Positions 48,623-58,785 of a stretch of DNA of 64,000 bases are shown in pieces. The notes below the pieces were generated by a model. That model was not told the DNA's origin. It worked only from the letters and a program-made list of their open reading frames with translations, and made no database searches. The number at the start of each line of letters is the position of its first letter. Position 1 is the first letter of the stretch. Both the position numbers and the translations under genes were made by a program. The stretch is from Plantimonas leprariae (lineage in GTDB: Bacteria; Pseudomonadota; Alphaproteobacteria; Rhizobiales; Rhizobiaceae). The stretch spans positions 248,001 through 312,000 of the forward strand of contig NZ_VZDO01000001.1 in NCBI RefSeq assembly GCF_008802405.1. Direction: 5' to 3'.

Positions 48623-50539
48623 ATGAGCAAGTCCCTCGACGTGATCACGATTGGCCGGTCCAGCGTCGACCTTTACGGGGCGCAGGTGGGCGGGCGGCTG
48701 GAGGACATGGGGTCGTTCCGCAAGTACATCGGCGGCTCGCCGACCAACATCGCCTGCGGGGCGGCACGGCTGGGGCTGAGGAGCGCGGTGATCACGGCGG
48801 TCGGCGACGAGCACATGGGGCGGTTCGTCCGGGAACAGCTGGTGCGCGAGGGCGTCGACGTGCGGGGGGTGAAGACCGACCCCGAGCGGTTGACGGCGCT
48901 GGTGCTGCTCGGCATCCGCGACGAGGCGACGTTTCCGCTGATCTTCTACCGCACCGACTGCGCCGACATGGGGCTCGTCGAGGCCGACATCGACGAGGCG
49001 TTCGTCGCCGAGGCCCGCGCGGTTCTCGCGACCGGCACGCATCTGTCGAACCCGGCCACCGAGGCGGCCGTCCTCAAGGCGCTGCACCTCGCCCGCGAGC
49101 ATGGCGCGCGGACGGCGCTCGACATCGACTACCGCCCGAACCTCTGGGGCGTCGCCGGGCACGGCGCGGGCGAGAGCCGCTTCGTCGAGAGCGCGGCGGT
49201 GACGGCGAAGCTCCAATCGACGCTGCATCTCTTCGACCTCATCGTCGGGACGGAGGAGGAGTTCCACATCGCCGGCGGCTCGACCGACACGCTGGCGGCG
49301 CTCCGCGCGGTGCGGGCGGTGTCGGACGCGGTGCTGGTGTGCAAGCGCGGCGCGAAGGGGGCGGTGGCGATCGAAGGGGCGATCCCGGCCAGCCTCGACG
49401 AGGGGCAGTCCGGGCCGGGCTTTCCGATCGAGGTGTTCAACGTGCTCGGCGCCGGCGACGGCTTCTTTGCCGGGTTGCTGAAGGGCTGGCTCGACGACGA
49501 GCCCTGGCCGCGAGCGCTGGAATACGCCAACGCCTGCGGCGCCTTCGCGGTGTCGCGGCACGGCTGCACGCCGGCCTATCCGAGCCTGGAGGAGCTGGAG
49601 TTCTTCCTCCGGCGCGGCGTGGTGCGGCCGGACCTTCGCAACGACCGCGAGCTCGAGCAGGTGCACTGGGCGACCAACCGCCACGGCGACTGGCGGACGA
49701 TGCGGGTCTTCGCTTTCGACCACCGCATGCAGCTCGAGGAGATGGAGGGCTATACGCTCGAGAAGGGCGGCGCCTTCAAGGAGCTGTGCCTCAGGGCGGC
49801 GCTCGAGGTGCAGGGCGGGCGGTCCGGCTACGGCATCCTGTGCGACAACCGCATCGGTCGGCGGGCGCTGCATGCGGCGGCGGGGACCGGCCTCTGGGTG
49901 GGCCGCCCGTGCGAATGGCCGGGCTCGCGGCCGCTGCGGCTCGAGCCCGAGCTCGGCCTCGACTGCGGCGGGCTGGAGGAATGGGCCCGCGACAACGTCG
50001 TGAAGGTCCTGTGCTTCTGCCATCCCACCGACGCGGCCGATCGGCGCGCGACCCAAGAGGAGACCGTGAAGCGGCTGTTCGAGGCGTCGCGCCGCAACGG
50101 GCTGGAGTTCCTCTTGGAGATCATCCCGTCGAAGGTCGGGCCGGTGGACGATGCGACGAACGCCACGTTGATCGAGCAGTTCTACGCGGCGGGCGTCTAT
50201 CCGGACTGGTGGAAGCTGGAGCCGCTGAAGACCGAGGCGGCCTGGGAGCAGGCGATCGCGGCGATCCGTCGGAACGATCCGCGCACCCGCGGCATCGTGG
50301 TGCTCGGGCTCGACGCGCCGGAAGCGGAACTGGCGGCCTCGTTCCGGGTCGCGGCGGCTTTCGATCTGGTGAAGGGCTTCGCGGTCGGGCGGACGATCTT
50401 CGGCGACGCGGCGCGCGCCTGGATGAAGGCCGAGATCGACGATGCGGCGGCGGTCGCCGCGATGGCGGCGCGCTACCGGCGGCTCTGCGACGTCTGGGAC
50501 GCGGCGCGGGCGGGGGCGGCCAGGGAGAACCAGGCATGA
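48623..50539 (+). CDS. iolC: 5-dehydro-2-deoxygluconokinase fused to DUF2090
   Basis: A 638-residue fusion. Residues about 1-330 form a PfkB-family sugar kinase ([41 protein letters not shown], catalytic [20 protein letters not shown]). Residues about 340-638 are a DUF2090 aldolase-like TIM barrel ([55 protein letters not shown]). The kinase phosphorylates 5-dehydro-2-deoxygluconate; DUF2090 resembles the next-step aldolase (IolJ-like), so one polypeptide may cover two steps. Two ATGs, 48614 and 48623, can serve; GGAGG is 10 bases before the second. The stop overlaps iolD (ATGA). Confidence 0.92.
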   Translation: MSKSLDVITIGRSSVDLYGAQVGGRLEDMGSFRKYIGGSPTNIACGAARLGLRSAVITAVGDEHMGRFVREQLVREGVDVRGVKTDPERLTALVLLGIRDEATFPLIFYRTDCADMGLVEADIDEAFVAEARAVLATGTHLSNPATEAAVLKALHLAREHGARTALDIDYRPNLWGVAGHGAGESRFVESAAVTAKLQSTLHLFDLIVGTEEEFHIAGGSTDTLAALRAVRAVSDAVLVCKRGAKGAVAIEGAIPASLDEGQSGPGFPIEVFNVLGAGDGFFAGLLKGWLDDEPWPRALEYANACGAFAVSRHGCTPAYPSLEELEFFLRRGVVRPDLRNDRELEQVHWATNRHGDWRTMRVFAFDHRMQLEEMEGYTLEKGGAFKELCLRAALEVQGGRSGYGILCDNRIGRRALHAAAGTGLWVGRPCEWPGSRPLRLEPELGLDCGGLEEWARDNVVKVLCFCHPTDAADRRATQEETVKRLFEASRRNGLEFLLEIIPSKVGPVDDATNATLIEQFYAAGVYPDWWKLEPLKTEAAWEQAIAAIRRNDPRTRGIVVLGLDAPEAELAASFRVAAAFDLVKGFAVGRTIFGDAARAWMKAEIDDAAAVAAMAARYRRLCDVWDAARAGAARENQA

Positions 50540-52380
50540 GCGGGGAAACGATCCGCCTGACCGCGGCGCAAGCGATGGTGCGCTGGCTCTCGGTCCAGAT
50601 GACGGAAGACGGCGAGCGCTTCATCGAGGGCGTCTGGGCGATCTTCGGCCACGGCAACGTCGCCGGCATCGGCGAGGCCCTGCACGGCATCGGCGATGCC
50701 CTGCCGACTTGGCGCGGGCAGAACGAGCAGACCATGGCGCACGCCGCGATCGCTTATGCCAAGGCGAAGAAGCGCAGGCATGCGATGGCGGTCACCTCCT
50801 CGATCGGCCCCGGCGCCACCAACATGGTGACGGCGGCGGCGCTGGCGCATGTCAACCGCCTCCCCGTCCTGCTTGTCCCCGGCGACGTGTTCGCCAACCG
50901 TCGCCCCGATCCCGTGCTGCAGCAGGTCGAGGACTTCGACGACGGCACGGTCTCGGCCAACGACTGCTTCCGCCCCGTCAGCCGCTACTTCGACCGCATC
51001 CAGCGGCCCGAGCAGCTTCTGACCGCGCTGCCGCGCGCCCTGCGCGTCATGACCGATCCGGCCAACTGCGGCCCCGTGACGCTGGCCTTCTGCCAGGACG
51101 TCCAGGCCGAGGCGCACGACTGGCCGGAAGCGTTCTTTGCGCCGCGCGTCTGGCATATCCGCCGCCCGGAGCCGGACGGGCGCGAGGTCGCCGACGTCGC
51201 CGAACTGATCCGGAACGCGAAGCGGCCGGTGCTCGTCACCGGCGGCGGCGTCCTCTATTCCGGGGCCGAGGCGGCGCTCGCCGACTTCGCGACGCGCCAC
51301 GGCGTGCCGGTGGTCGAGACGCAGGCCGGCAAGTCGGCGCTTCCCCAGGCGCATTCGATGAACTTCGGCGCGGCCGGCGTCGACGGCTCGGCGGCGGCAA
51401 ACGAGCTTTGCGAAGCGGCCGACGTGGTGATCGGCGTCGGCACGAGGTTCCAGGACTTCACCACCGGCTCCTGGGCGCTGTTCAAGGCGGCGGGCCGCCG
51501 GCTCGTCTCGATCAACGTGCAAGCCTACGACGCCGACAAGCACGGCGCGCTCGGCCTCGTCGCCGATGCCCGGGTCGCGCTGGAGCGGCTGACGCAGGCG
51601 CTCGGCGACCACAAGGCCTCGGGCTTCGATCCGAAGGCGCGGTCGGCTTGGCTCGCCGCGGTCGACCGGCACTGCGCCGCACCGGAGATCGGCGGCAACG
51701 CGCTTCCGACCGACGCGCAGGTGATCGGCGCGGTGCAGCGGGCCTCCACCGAGCGGACGATTGCCATGTGCGCCGCCGGCACCATGCCGGGCGCGCTGAA
51801 GCTGCTCTGGCAGCCCGCGCAGGGCGGCTACCACATGGAATACGGCTTCTCCTGCATGGGCTACGAGATCGCCGGGGCGATGGGCACCAAGCTGGCCCTC
51901 CCCGAGCGCGAGATCGTCTGCTTCGTCGGCGACGGCTCCTACATGATGGCGAACTCCGAGCTCGCCACCGCCGTGATGCGGCGCATACCGTTCACCGTCG
52001 TCCTCACCGACAACCGCGGCTACGGCTGCATCAACCGGCTGCAGATCGAGTGCGGCGGCGCCGAGTTCAACAACATGTACAAGGACTCCAACGTCGAGGC
52101 GCAGCCGGAGATCGACTTCGTCGCGCATGCGGCCTCGATGGGCGCGCATGCCGTCAAGGCGGCCGACATAGCGAGCCTCGAAGCCGAGATCGTTGCGGCG
52201 CGCGACCGGGACATCCCGACCGTCGTCGTGATCGAGACCGATCCCGCGCCCGGCCCCGGCGAAGCCGGCGGCGGCCACTGGTGGGATGTCGCCGTGCCGG
52301 AAACGAACCGCACGGCGAAGCTCGAAGCGGCGCATCAGCGCTATCTGCGGAACCTTGGCCAGCAGAACCTGGTGAACTGA
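50536..52380 (+). CDS. iolD: 3D-trihydroxycyclohexane-1,2-dione hydrolase (ThDP-dependent)
   Basis: A 614-residue thiamine-diphosphate enzyme. The N-terminal Pyr domain has [40 protein letters not shown]; the central domain follows; and the PP domain carries the ThDP motif [20 protein letters not shown] through TDNRGYG. It opens the ring of trihydroxycyclohexanedione to 5-deoxyglucuronate. Length matches the family. It overlaps the end of iolC by 4 bases and lies 62 bases before iolE. Confidence 0.94.
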   Translation: MSGETIRLTAAQAMVRWLSVQMTEDGERFIEGVWAIFGHGNVAGIGEALHGIGDALPTWRGQNEQTMAHAAIAYAKAKKRRHAMAVTSSIGPGATNMVTAAALAHVNRLPVLLVPGDVFANRRPDPVLQQVEDFDDGTVSANDCFRPVSRYFDRIQRPEQLLTALPRALRVMTDPANCGPVTLAFCQDVQAEAHDWPEAFFAPRVWHIRRPEPDGREVADVAELIRNAKRPVLVTGGGVLYSGAEAALADFATRHGVPVVETQAGKSALPQAHSMNFGAAGVDGSAAANELCEAADVVIGVGTRFQDFTTGSWALFKAAGRRLVSINVQAYDADKHGALGLVADARVALERLTQALGDHKASGFDPKARSAWLAAVDRHCAAPEIGGNALPTDAQVIGAVQRASTERTIAMCAAGTMPGALKLLWQPAQGGYHMEYGFSCMGYEIAGAMGTKLALPEREIVCFVGDGSYMMANSELATAVMRRIPFTVVLTDNRGYGCINRLQIECGGAEFNNMYKDSNVEAQPEIDFVAHAASMGAHAVKAADIASLEAEIVAARDRDIPTVVVIETDPAPGPGEAGGGHWWDVAVPETNRTAKLEAAHQRYLRNLGQQNLVN

Positions 52381-52442
52381 TGCGGCCCGGCCTTCTGCCG
52401 GCACCGATCCATTCTTTCTTTCTCACGCGCGGGGAGCGCCCG

Positions 52443-53348
52443 ATGATCCTCTACGGCACCAACCCGATCGCCTGGTCGAACGACGACGACCATTCCATCG
52501 GGGCGCATCTGACCCTCGACGACTGCCTGACGGACTGCCGACGGATCGGCTTCGACGGCATCGAGAAGGGCCACAAGATGCCGGACGAGGGCGCGGCGCT
52601 GAAAAGCGCGCTCGGCGCCTATGGCCTCCGTTTCGCCGCCGGCTGGCATTCCACCAACCTCCTCGTCAACGATCTCGACACCGAGAAGGCGGCGCTGCAG
52701 CGCTTCATCGACATGGTGCGGCTTGCCGGCGGCGACCACGTCAACGCCTGCGAATGCTCGAACACCGTCCACGGGAATGACGCGGTTCCCGTGAACGACC
52801 GGCCGATCATGATCGACGCCGAATGGCAGCGCTTCTCGGCCGGCTACGAGGAACTCTCGGCCTACGCGGCGGCCCAGGGCGTCAAGATGGGCTACCACCA
52901 CCACATGGGCACGATCATCGAGTCGGCCGACGACATTCACCGCTTCATGGCGATGGCGGGCCCGCAGACGCGACTCCTCCTCGACACCGGCCACTGCACC
53001 TTCGGCGGCGCCGACCCGGCCGAGATCGCCGAGCGCTACATGGACCGGGTCACGCATATCCACGCCAAGAACGTGCGGGCCCCGATCGCGCGGCAGGTGC
53101 GCGAGGAAGGCTTGAGCTTCCTCGAAGGGGTGCGGCGCGGCGCCTTCACGGTGCCGGGCGATCCGGAGGGCTCGGTCGCCTTCGAACCGGTGCTCGCCAT
53201 CGCCGCCAAGCACGGCTACGAAGGCTGGCTGGTGATCGAGGCCGAGCAGGACAGCTTGGTGCGGGAGCCCTTCCAATACCAGGACATGGGGTTTCGGGCG
53301 CTGAAGCGCATGGCCCGCGAAACCGGCCTCGACAAGGCGGCCGCGTAG
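52443..53348 (+). CDS. iolE: Myo-inosose-2 dehydratase
   Basis: A 301-residue AP-endonuclease-2-like TIM barrel: [87 protein letters not shown] and THIHAKNVR. These supply the metal and substrate ligands of IolE. It dehydrates inosose to trihydroxycyclohexanedione. GGGAGCGCCCG precedes the ATG; an upstream in-frame ATG at 52380 would add an unlikely leader. Confidence 0.94.
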   Translation: MILYGTNPIAWSNDDDHSIGAHLTLDDCLTDCRRIGFDGIEKGHKMPDEGAALKSALGAYGLRFAAGWHSTNLLVNDLDTEKAALQRFIDMVRLAGGDHVNACECSNTVHGNDAVPVNDRPIMIDAEWQRFSAGYEELSAYAAAQGVKMGYHHHMGTIIESADDIHRFMAMAGPQTRLLLDTGHCTFGGADPAEIAERYMDRVTHIHAKNVRAPIARQVREEGLSFLEGVRRGAFTVPGDPEGSVAFEPVLAIAAKHGYEGWLVIEAEQDSLVREPFQYQDMGFRALKRMARETGLDKAAA

Positions 53349-53371
53349 ACGCCCCCGAAGGAGATCCGGTT

Positions 53372-54178
53372 ATGTCCCCGCTGCTTCGCCGGCCCTTCGG
53401 CACCCACGGCAAAGTCCACGAGATCACGGCGCAGGGCGCCGGCTGGCGCCATGTCGGCTTCTCGCTCTACCGCCTGCGAGCCGGCGAGAGCGCTGCCGAG
53501 GCGACCGGCGCGAACGAGGCGATCCTCGTCATGGTGGAGGGCAAGGCGGCGTTCCGGGCGGCGGGGCAGGACTGGGGCGTGCTCGGCGAGCGGATGGACG
53601 TCTTCGAGAAGACCGCCCCGCACTGCCTCTACCTGCCGGACGGCCAGGAATGGCAGGCGACCGCCGAGACCGACTGCACGCTCGCCGTCTGCCTCGCGCC
53701 GGGCCGGGGCGGGCACGCGGCGCGGCGCATCGGCCCGGACGGGATCACCCTCACCAGCCGCGGCCGGGGTACCAACACCCGCCACATCAACAACATCGCG
53801 ATGGAGAACGAGGACTTCTGCGACAGTCTCCTCGTGACAGAGGTGTTCACGCCCGCCGGGCACTGGTCGAGCTACCCCTCGCACCGACACGACGAGGACG
53901 ACTTCCCGCGCATCACCTATCTCGAGGAAACCTACTACCACCGCCTGAACCCGGGCACGGGTTTCGGCGTCCAGCGCGTCTACACCGACGACGGCACCCT
54001 CGACGAGACGATGGCCGTCCACGACAGCGACGTGGTGCTGGTGCCGCGCGGCCATCACCCCTGCGGCGCCCCCTACGGCTTCGAGATGTACTACCTCAAC
54101 GTCATGGCCGGCCCGCTCAGGAAATGGCGCTTCGTCCCCGACCCCGCCATCGAATGGATCATGCAACGCGACGCGTGA
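53372..54178 (+). CDS. iolB: 5-deoxyglucuronate isomerase
   Basis: A 268-residue bicupin of the KduI/IolB family. Metal ligands are visible in SSYPSHRHDEDDFPRITYLEETYYHRLNPGTGFGVQR and VLVPRGHHPCGAPYGFEMYYLNVMAGPLRKWRF. It isomerises 5-deoxyglucuronate to 5-dehydro-2-deoxygluconate, the substrate of IolC. AAGGAGATCCGGTT precedes the ATG. It closes the iol operon; iolA (methylmalonate-semialdehyde dehydrogenase) does not follow. Confidence 0.94.
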   Translation: MSPLLRRPFGTHGKVHEITAQGAGWRHVGFSLYRLRAGESAAEATGANEAILVMVEGKAAFRAAGQDWGVLGERMDVFEKTAPHCLYLPDGQEWQATAETDCTLAVCLAPGRGGHAARRIGPDGITLTSRGRGTNTRHINNIAMENEDFCDSLLVTEVFTPAGHWSSYPSHRHDEDDFPRITYLEETYYHRLNPGTGFGVQRVYTDDGTLDETMAVHDSDVVLVPRGHHPCGAPYGFEMYYLNVMAGPLRKWRFVPDPAIEWIMQRDA

Positions 54179-54313
54179 CGCGCCCGGCGACAGGTCGATT
54201 TCCGGAAAGGCATCGGACTTCGGATCGCCTGGGGGACGGACCTTGGTCCGAAGCGGCCCCGCGCGCGGCTGCGCATGATGGGCTGTCGACCCCGCTCGCC
54301 ACAGGAGAATCCA

Positions 54314-54847
54314 ATGCTCGGCAACAAGAGGGCTGAAGTCCGCCTCGCCGGACTCATCGTCGCCGCCGGTCTCGCGCTCGCCGCGCCGGCCGGGAGCGCC
54401 TATGCCGCCGGCGATGGCGGCGGCGACATGCCGACCTGCAAGCGCGGCGAGGTCTACAACAAGAAGCTGAAGAAGTGCGTCAAGCAGGATACCGCGGCGC
54501 TCTCCGACGACGAGCTGACGGACTACGCCTACGCTCTCGCCGAGGCGGGCCGCTACGACGAAACGCTGGCGGTCCTCACCACGCTGCACGATCCGAACAC
54601 CGCCAAGGCGCTGAACTACAAGGGTTTTGCGACGCGCAAGCTGGGGCGCACCGAAGAAGGCATCGGCTACTACCTCCAGTCCGTTAAGCTCGATCCGCGC
54701 TACGCCAAGGTGCGCGAATATCTCGGCGAGGCCTACGTCATCCAGGGCCGCAAGGACCTCGCCCGCGACCAGCTCGCCGCGATCGAATCGATCTGCGGCA
54801 AGGCCTGCGAGGAATATCGCGACCTTGCCGAGGCGATCGACGGCTGA
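54314..54847 (+). CDS. Secreted TPR-type protein
   Basis: A 177-residue protein with a signal peptide (LAGLIVAAGLALAAPAGSAYAAG). A short cysteine-containing segment (CKRGEVYNKKLKKC) follows, then about two and a half tetratricopeptide repeats (DDELTDYAYALAEAGRYDETLAVLTTLHDPN, AKALNYKGFATRKLGRTEEGIGYYLQSVKLDPRYAKVREYLGEAYVIQGRKDLARDQL) and a C-terminal CGKACEEYRDL. AGGAGA precedes the ATG. TPR proteins mediate protein contacts; the partner is unknown. The gene stands alone after iolB. Confidence 0.82.
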   Translation: MLGNKRAEVRLAGLIVAAGLALAAPAGSAYAAGDGGGDMPTCKRGEVYNKKLKKCVKQDTAALSDDELTDYAYALAEAGRYDETLAVLTTLHDPNTAKALNYKGFATRKLGRTEEGIGYYLQSVKLDPRYAKVREYLGEAYVIQGRKDLARDQLAAIESICGKACEEYRDLAEAIDG

Positions 54848-55071
54848 AGTCCCCAACCACCGGACGGGCGGCGGCCATCCCGCCGTCACGCAGCCTTCGG
54901 AAACCTCTGGTAGAGGGCTCGCGGCGAACGGTGCGGCTTTCCGTTCGACGGACGCTTCCGGCCGGGCCGTCATCGATCCCGGTTCCGGCCGGGGGCCTCG
55001 CGCCGCGGGGATTGCCGCCGGCTCCCTCGCCATGGCTTATTCGACGGAGCGCCGTTGCTTCAGGAGCCCCC

Positions 55072-55410
55072 ATGCGTCGTCTTCCGGCAGCCTTCGTGCT
55101 CATCCTGGCGTCGATGGTCGGCGCGACTGCCGCCGAGGAGTTCGCTCCGGGGCAGCGGCCGGGCGAACGATCCGCGACGAGCAGCGAGATCGAGGCGGCG
55201 GCGGTCGGCCGCAGCTTCCGCAGCGGCCTCTCCTACGGCCGCGACGGCAGCTTCGCCTTCAGGAGCGGCATGCTGGGTCGGTACCGCATCCTGGACGGCT
55301 CGATCTGCGTGACCTTCGCCAGCGGCAGGAACCGTTGCGACAAGGTCTTTACGGACGGCAAGGTGTTCGTCCTTATCGACAAGCGCGGGAAGCGCTATCC
55401 GTTCCGATGA
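55072..55410 (+). CDS. Small secreted hypothetical protein
   Basis: A 112-residue protein with a signal peptide (LPAAFVLILASMVGATAAEE). The mature part has a repeated strand pattern (YGRDGSFAFRSGMLGRYRILDGSICVTFASGRNRCDKVFTDGKVFVLIDKRGKRYPFR) with two cysteines that could form a disulfide. AGGAG precedes the ATG. I do not recognise a named family; similar small proteins are common in alphaproteobacterial periplasms. Confidence 0.65.
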   Translation: MRRLPAAFVLILASMVGATAAEEFAPGQRPGERSATSSEIEAAAVGRSFRSGLSYGRDGSFAFRSGMLGRYRILDGSICVTFASGRNRCDKVFTDGKVFVLIDKRGKRYPFR

Positions 55411-55438
55411 GCCTCGGGCGGGGGCAGGTCCCGGCGCC

Positions 55439-56140
55439 TCAGCCGGGCGTGAAGCCCGGATCGAGGGCAGCGGCCTCGCGGCGCCAGACGTCGGCGTATT
55501 CGACCTGTTGCCAGTCCTTGAACCACGGTCCGCCGCGCGTGTAGTGCACCGCCTTCGGCTCGCCCTCCGCCGGCATCTCGTTCCACCCTTCCAGCCAGTT
55601 CCATTCTGTCGGCAGCGCGCCGATCTCCGAATCGGTCGCCCAAGCCATACGGTGGAGATAGGCGCCGCTCTCGCGGTTCACGAGTTCCGGCGTCAGCTTG
55701 CGGGTGGAGGGATGCGCGCAGTTGAACAGCATGAAGGACGACCAGTTCTTGCGCGGGTAGCTGGTCTGGACTTTCCCATCCATCTTCACGCCGTCCTTCG
55801 GCCGGTAGTCGTGCTGGACGCAGAGCACCGCCTTCGAAGCGTCGAGGTAGCCTTCCAGTTCGCCGAGGTCGCCGAAGAACAGGAAGTCGCAGTCGCAGAA
55901 CAGCGCCCAACCCTCGAAATCCGCGAGAAACGGCGTCAGGAAGCGCGAATAGGTAAATTCCGTCGAGGCCAACGGATCGACCTCGCGCGTGTAGATGCCT
56001 TGCGCGACGAGATCCGGCAGCTTGATCGGGCGAATGTCGAGCGGGACCGACGAGCGCGCGAGCGCGGTCTGGCGCGCGACGTCGTAGGCGACTGTCTCGC
56101 GCGAGTCCCACCCGATGAAAATCCTGGAGAATCCGGTCAT
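55439..56140 (-). CDS. Glycosyltransferase-like protein
   Basis: A 233-residue protein starting RIFIGWDSRETVAYDVARQTALARSS, with SRFLTPFLADFEGWALFCDCDFLFFGDLGELEGYLDASKAVLCVQHDYRP and LFNCAHPSTRKLTPELVNRE. The DCDF (DxD-type) motif and the WDSRE start resemble bacterial GT-A fold glycosyltransferases of the GT8-like group. The donor and acceptor are unknown. The longer open frame upstream has no family-like sequence, so the ATG at 56140 is used. The next gene upstream on this strand, 140 bases away, may be functionally related. Confidence 0.75.
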   Translation of the reverse strand: MTGFSRIFIGWDSRETVAYDVARQTALARSSVPLDIRPIKLPDLVAQGIYTREVDPLASTEFTYSRFLTPFLADFEGWALFCDCDFLFFGDLGELEGYLDASKAVLCVQHDYRPKDGVKMDGKVQTSYPRKNWSSFMLFNCAHPSTRKLTPELVNRESGAYLHRMAWATDSEIGALPTEWNWLEGWNEMPAEGEPKAVHYTRGGPWFKDWQQVEYADVWRREAAALDPGFTPG

Positions 56141-56279
56141 GCCGCTGCCTTGTCGTCGATCCTTCGCGTCGCCGCCGGCGCCGTCCCCGGCAGGCCGACG
56201 CATGCTGCGAAGCCGAAGAGGTGTACGCGCCGCGCGTCGTTCCATTCCCCGCGCGGCCTGAAAAGGTGCGGGGCTTGGC

Positions 56280-56945
56280 TCAAGGCGTCCACAGGCGCAT
56301 GCCCGTGGCGTCCGCAAGTTCCGGCTCGGTGGTCGCGACGCGGGCATTGCCGGCGAGGCGCGCCAGCGCGAACGTGTCCTCCTCCACCTGCCGCCGCGGC
56401 CGGTTGAGCGTGTCGTAGGAATGACCCTGCCGGGCCAGCGAAACGCCGGTCAGGACGATCTCCGGAACGCCGAAATAGAGGCCGTAGCAGGCGGCGACGA
56501 TGCCGTTCGAAGGGTAGCCGTGGGAGCCGACCGAACGGACTTCGGCCCCGATGACGGCGGCGACCACCTTGAAGCGATCGGGTTTGGCGATCCGCATCAC
56601 GCTGCCGGCGGTGACGCGCCGGTGCTTCGTCGCCAGACGCAGCCGGAGCAGGCTCGCCGGCGTCCGGGTGAACCAGATGAGGCCGTGCGTCGACAGGGTC
56701 GGGTGCACGGTCCAGTTGACCTTCGCCCGCCGGATCGTCAGGTCGGCGGGACCGAGCCCCAGCCGGTCGGCGGTGAGACCGGAATTGTTGATGTCGACGC
56801 GCGCGTAGGAGCGGGCGAGTTCGGGATAGAGGGTCGGCTGCGGCGCGCCGCCCAGCACGTACCAGGGCCGATCGAGCATATCGAGCCCGCCCAGCCAGCG
56901 CCGCTGGCTTCGCGCGAAACGGTCGAGACCGTTCATCCTGTCCAT
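56280..56945 (-). CDS. Hypothetical protein, possibly glycan-related
   Basis: A 221-residue soluble-looking protein: RPWYVLGGAPQPTLYPELARSYARVDINNSGLTADRLGLGPADLTIRRAKVNW near the N-terminus and SNGIVAACYGLYFGVPEIVLTGVSLARQGHSYDTLNRPRRQVEEDTFALARLAG near the C-terminus. The pattern (nucleotide-site-like start, later GVSL and H residues) recalls membrane-associated sialyltransferase-like or DUF115 proteins, but I cannot assign it. It is upstream of the glycosyltransferase-like gene on the same strand and divergent from the ECF sigma gene. Start: ATG 56945; ATG 56933 is also in frame. Confidence 0.6.
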   Translation of the reverse strand: MDRMNGLDRFARSQRRWLGGLDMLDRPWYVLGGAPQPTLYPELARSYARVDINNSGLTADRLGLGPADLTIRRAKVNWTVHPTLSTHGLIWFTRTPASLLRLRLATKHRRVTAGSVMRIAKPDRFKVVAAVIGAEVRSVGSHGYPSNGIVAACYGLYFGVPEIVLTGVSLARQGHSYDTLNRPRRQVEEDTFALARLAGNARVATTEPELADATGMRLWTP

Positions 56946-57079
56946 CGGGTCCGCCGCTTCCCGTTGATCCCTGGCGATGTACGCGGAGGCGCCGCTTTTA
57001 TTCCGGGGTAGGATTCAGCTTCGTGACGCGACCGTTCGCAGGCTTGGAATAGACCGGCGTTTCGCTTCGTATGCGCTGC

Positions 57080-57616
57080 ATGACGGACTGGAAGACCCGC
57101 GACGTGGAGGAGGCGCTGCCGGCGCTGCGCCGGTATGCGCGCGCCCTGACCCGCGATCCGGGCGCCGCCGACGATCTGGTGCAGGACACGCTCCTGCGCG
57201 CCTACGAGCGGGCCCGGACTTTCCGTTCGGACCGCTCGCTCAAGGCATGGCTCTTGTCGATCCTGCATAACTGCTTCGTCGACAACGAACGGCGGCAGGC
57301 AGTGGAGCGCCGGCACCGCGACGATCCGGCGCGTGTCGACGCGCTGGCAGCCGCGGCACCCGCCGATCCCGAATACCGCCTCTACCTCCGGCAGGTCGCG
57401 GAGCGCTTCGCCGAACTGCCCGTCGAGCAGCGGTCCGTGCTTCATCTGGTGGCGGTGGAGGGCATGAGCTATCACGAGGCGGCGGAAGCCTTCCGGCTTC
57501 CCGTCGGCACGATCATGTCGAGGCTGAGCCGGGCGCGCGAGCGGCTACGCCGCGCCGAGGAAGGCGTCCCGCACGGTTCGCCGCTCCGGATCATTGGAGG
57601 CCGCGATGAGCGCTAG
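57080..57616 (+). CDS. ECF-family RNA polymerase sigma factor
   Basis: A 178-residue sigma factor. Region 2 (LPALRRYARALTRDPGAADDLVQDTLLRAYERARTFRSDRSLKAWLLSILHNCFVDNERRQ) and region 4 (FAELPVEQRSVLHLVAVEGMSYHEAAEAFRLPVGTIMSRLSRARERLRR) are both clear; region 3 is absent, as expected for ECF. An ATG at 57071 would add three residues. The gene overlaps the anti-sigma gene by 11 bases. It is distinct from EcfG, since no NepR or PhyR is nearby. Confidence 0.92.
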   Translation: MTDWKTRDVEEALPALRRYARALTRDPGAADDLVQDTLLRAYERARTFRSDRSLKAWLLSILHNCFVDNERRQAVERRHRDDPARVDALAAAAPADPEYRLYLRQVAERFAELPVEQRSVLHLVAVEGMSYHEAAEAFRLPVGTIMSRLSRARERLRRAEEGVPHGSPLRIIGGRDER

Positions 57617-58394
57617 CCCGGTTTCGGACGCGGAGATCGAGGCCTATCTCGACGGCGAGCTCGAACTCGAACGCCGTCTGGCGGTGGAGGACCATCTCGC
57701 CCGCCGGCCGGACGCTGCCGCCCGGCTCATGGCCGAGATGCGCGGCCGGACCGCGCTGCGCCTCCTTGCGGCGGAAACGGACCCCATGCCCGGCGAGATC
57801 CGCGCCTCGGGTGCGCTGCTCGCCCGCCGCCTCGGCGGGAGGCAGGGCTTTCGCTTCGCCGGCCCGCTCGCGGCGATGGCGGCGGGAGCCGTTCTCGCCG
57901 TCCTCGCGCCGCTGGCCGTCGTCGGGCCGACGAGCGACCGGCCATCCTATGTCGAGGACGCGGTGACGTCCTACCAGACGGGGCTGCTGCGCGCCGCAAT
58001 GGTCTCCCAGATCGAGAGCCCGACCTTCGACGCCAAGGAGCTCCAGGCGAGCACCCGCATCAGCGTGCCGCCGCTGCCGGACGGCTGGACGATCACCGAC
58101 GTCCAGGTCTTCCCGTCCGACGAAGGTCCTGCGGTGCAGATCATGATCGACACGGACGCGCACAGCCGCGTCTCGCTCTTCGCGGTGCATGCGCCGTCCA
58201 CGGCGCCGGTGTCGCCGGCGGCGGTACGCCACGGCGCGACGTCGGTCGCCTTCTGGCAGGCCGACGGCGTGTCCTACGCGCTGACCGGAACCGAAAGCCC
58301 CGAAGCGCTCGACCGCTCGGCCGAGAGCGTGGCCGCGCAACTCGTCACGCCGGCCGTCGTCCCGGCGGTGCGCTCGCCGCGCGGAAACGGCTGA
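57606..58394 (+). CDS. Transmembrane anti-sigma factor
   Basis: A 262-residue protein. The N-terminus (SDAEIEAYLDGELELERRLAVEDHLARRPDAAARLMAEMRGR) has the anti-sigma form without the zinc His/Cys residues; a single membrane helix lies near residues 82-105 (GPLAAMAAGAVLAVLAPLAVVG), followed by an extracytoplasmic domain. It is expected to hold the adjacent ECF sigma factor until a membrane signal releases it. GGAGGCCGCG precedes the ATG, which lies within the sigma gene end. Confidence 0.85.
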   Translation: MSASPVSDAEIEAYLDGELELERRLAVEDHLARRPDAAARLMAEMRGRTALRLLAAETDPMPGEIRASGALLARRLGGRQGFRFAGPLAAMAAGAVLAVLAPLAVVGPTSDRPSYVEDAVTSYQTGLLRAAMVSQIESPTFDAKELQASTRISVPPLPDGWTITDVQVFPSDEGPAVQIMIDTDAHSRVSLFAVHAPSTAPVSPAAVRHGATSVAFWQADGVSYALTGTESPEALDRSAESVAAQLVTPAVVPAVRSPRGNG

Positions 58395-58542
58395 AGCGAA
58401 CCGCAGGCGGCGCGTCCGTTTTAACCGGCTGTTATCCTTGCCGAACTATAGTCGGGGTCGATCAAGTCCTCAGCATCGTCGTGCCGGAACTCGACCGCAA
58501 TTGCGGGATTGGTTGGACCGCCACGTTCCCTGCGAGACCGTC

Positions 58543-58725
58543 ATGACCGCGACCGAAACCATCTGGGCCGTCGAAAGCTGCGCCATCACCGAAGCCGAAG
58601 CCCTCCGGCGGAGCGGCGCGGAAACGATGGTCGCGCTCTATCGCATGGCGATCCTCGAACTCGCGCCGCAACTGCGCCGGCCGGCGCGCGCGGACGCGCG
58701 CCGCCCAGCGGCCCGGGCGGCCTGA
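58543..58725 (+). CDS. Small hypothetical protein
   Basis: A 60-residue protein (TATETIWAVESCAITEAEALRRSGAETMVALYRMAILELAPQLRRP with an Ala/Arg-rich end). It appears helical and soluble. There is no strong ribosome-binding site before the ATG at 58543, and the frame is open further upstream. It is 60 bases before another small gene on the same strand. Function unknown. Confidence 0.4.
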   Translation: MTATETIWAVESCAITEAEALRRSGAETMVALYRMAILELAPQLRRPARADARRPAARAA

Positions 58726-58785
58726 GCGTCACCTGGCCCTATCCACACTTTCCCCTTCCACGCCCCCGTTGCACGAGAGCCCGCG

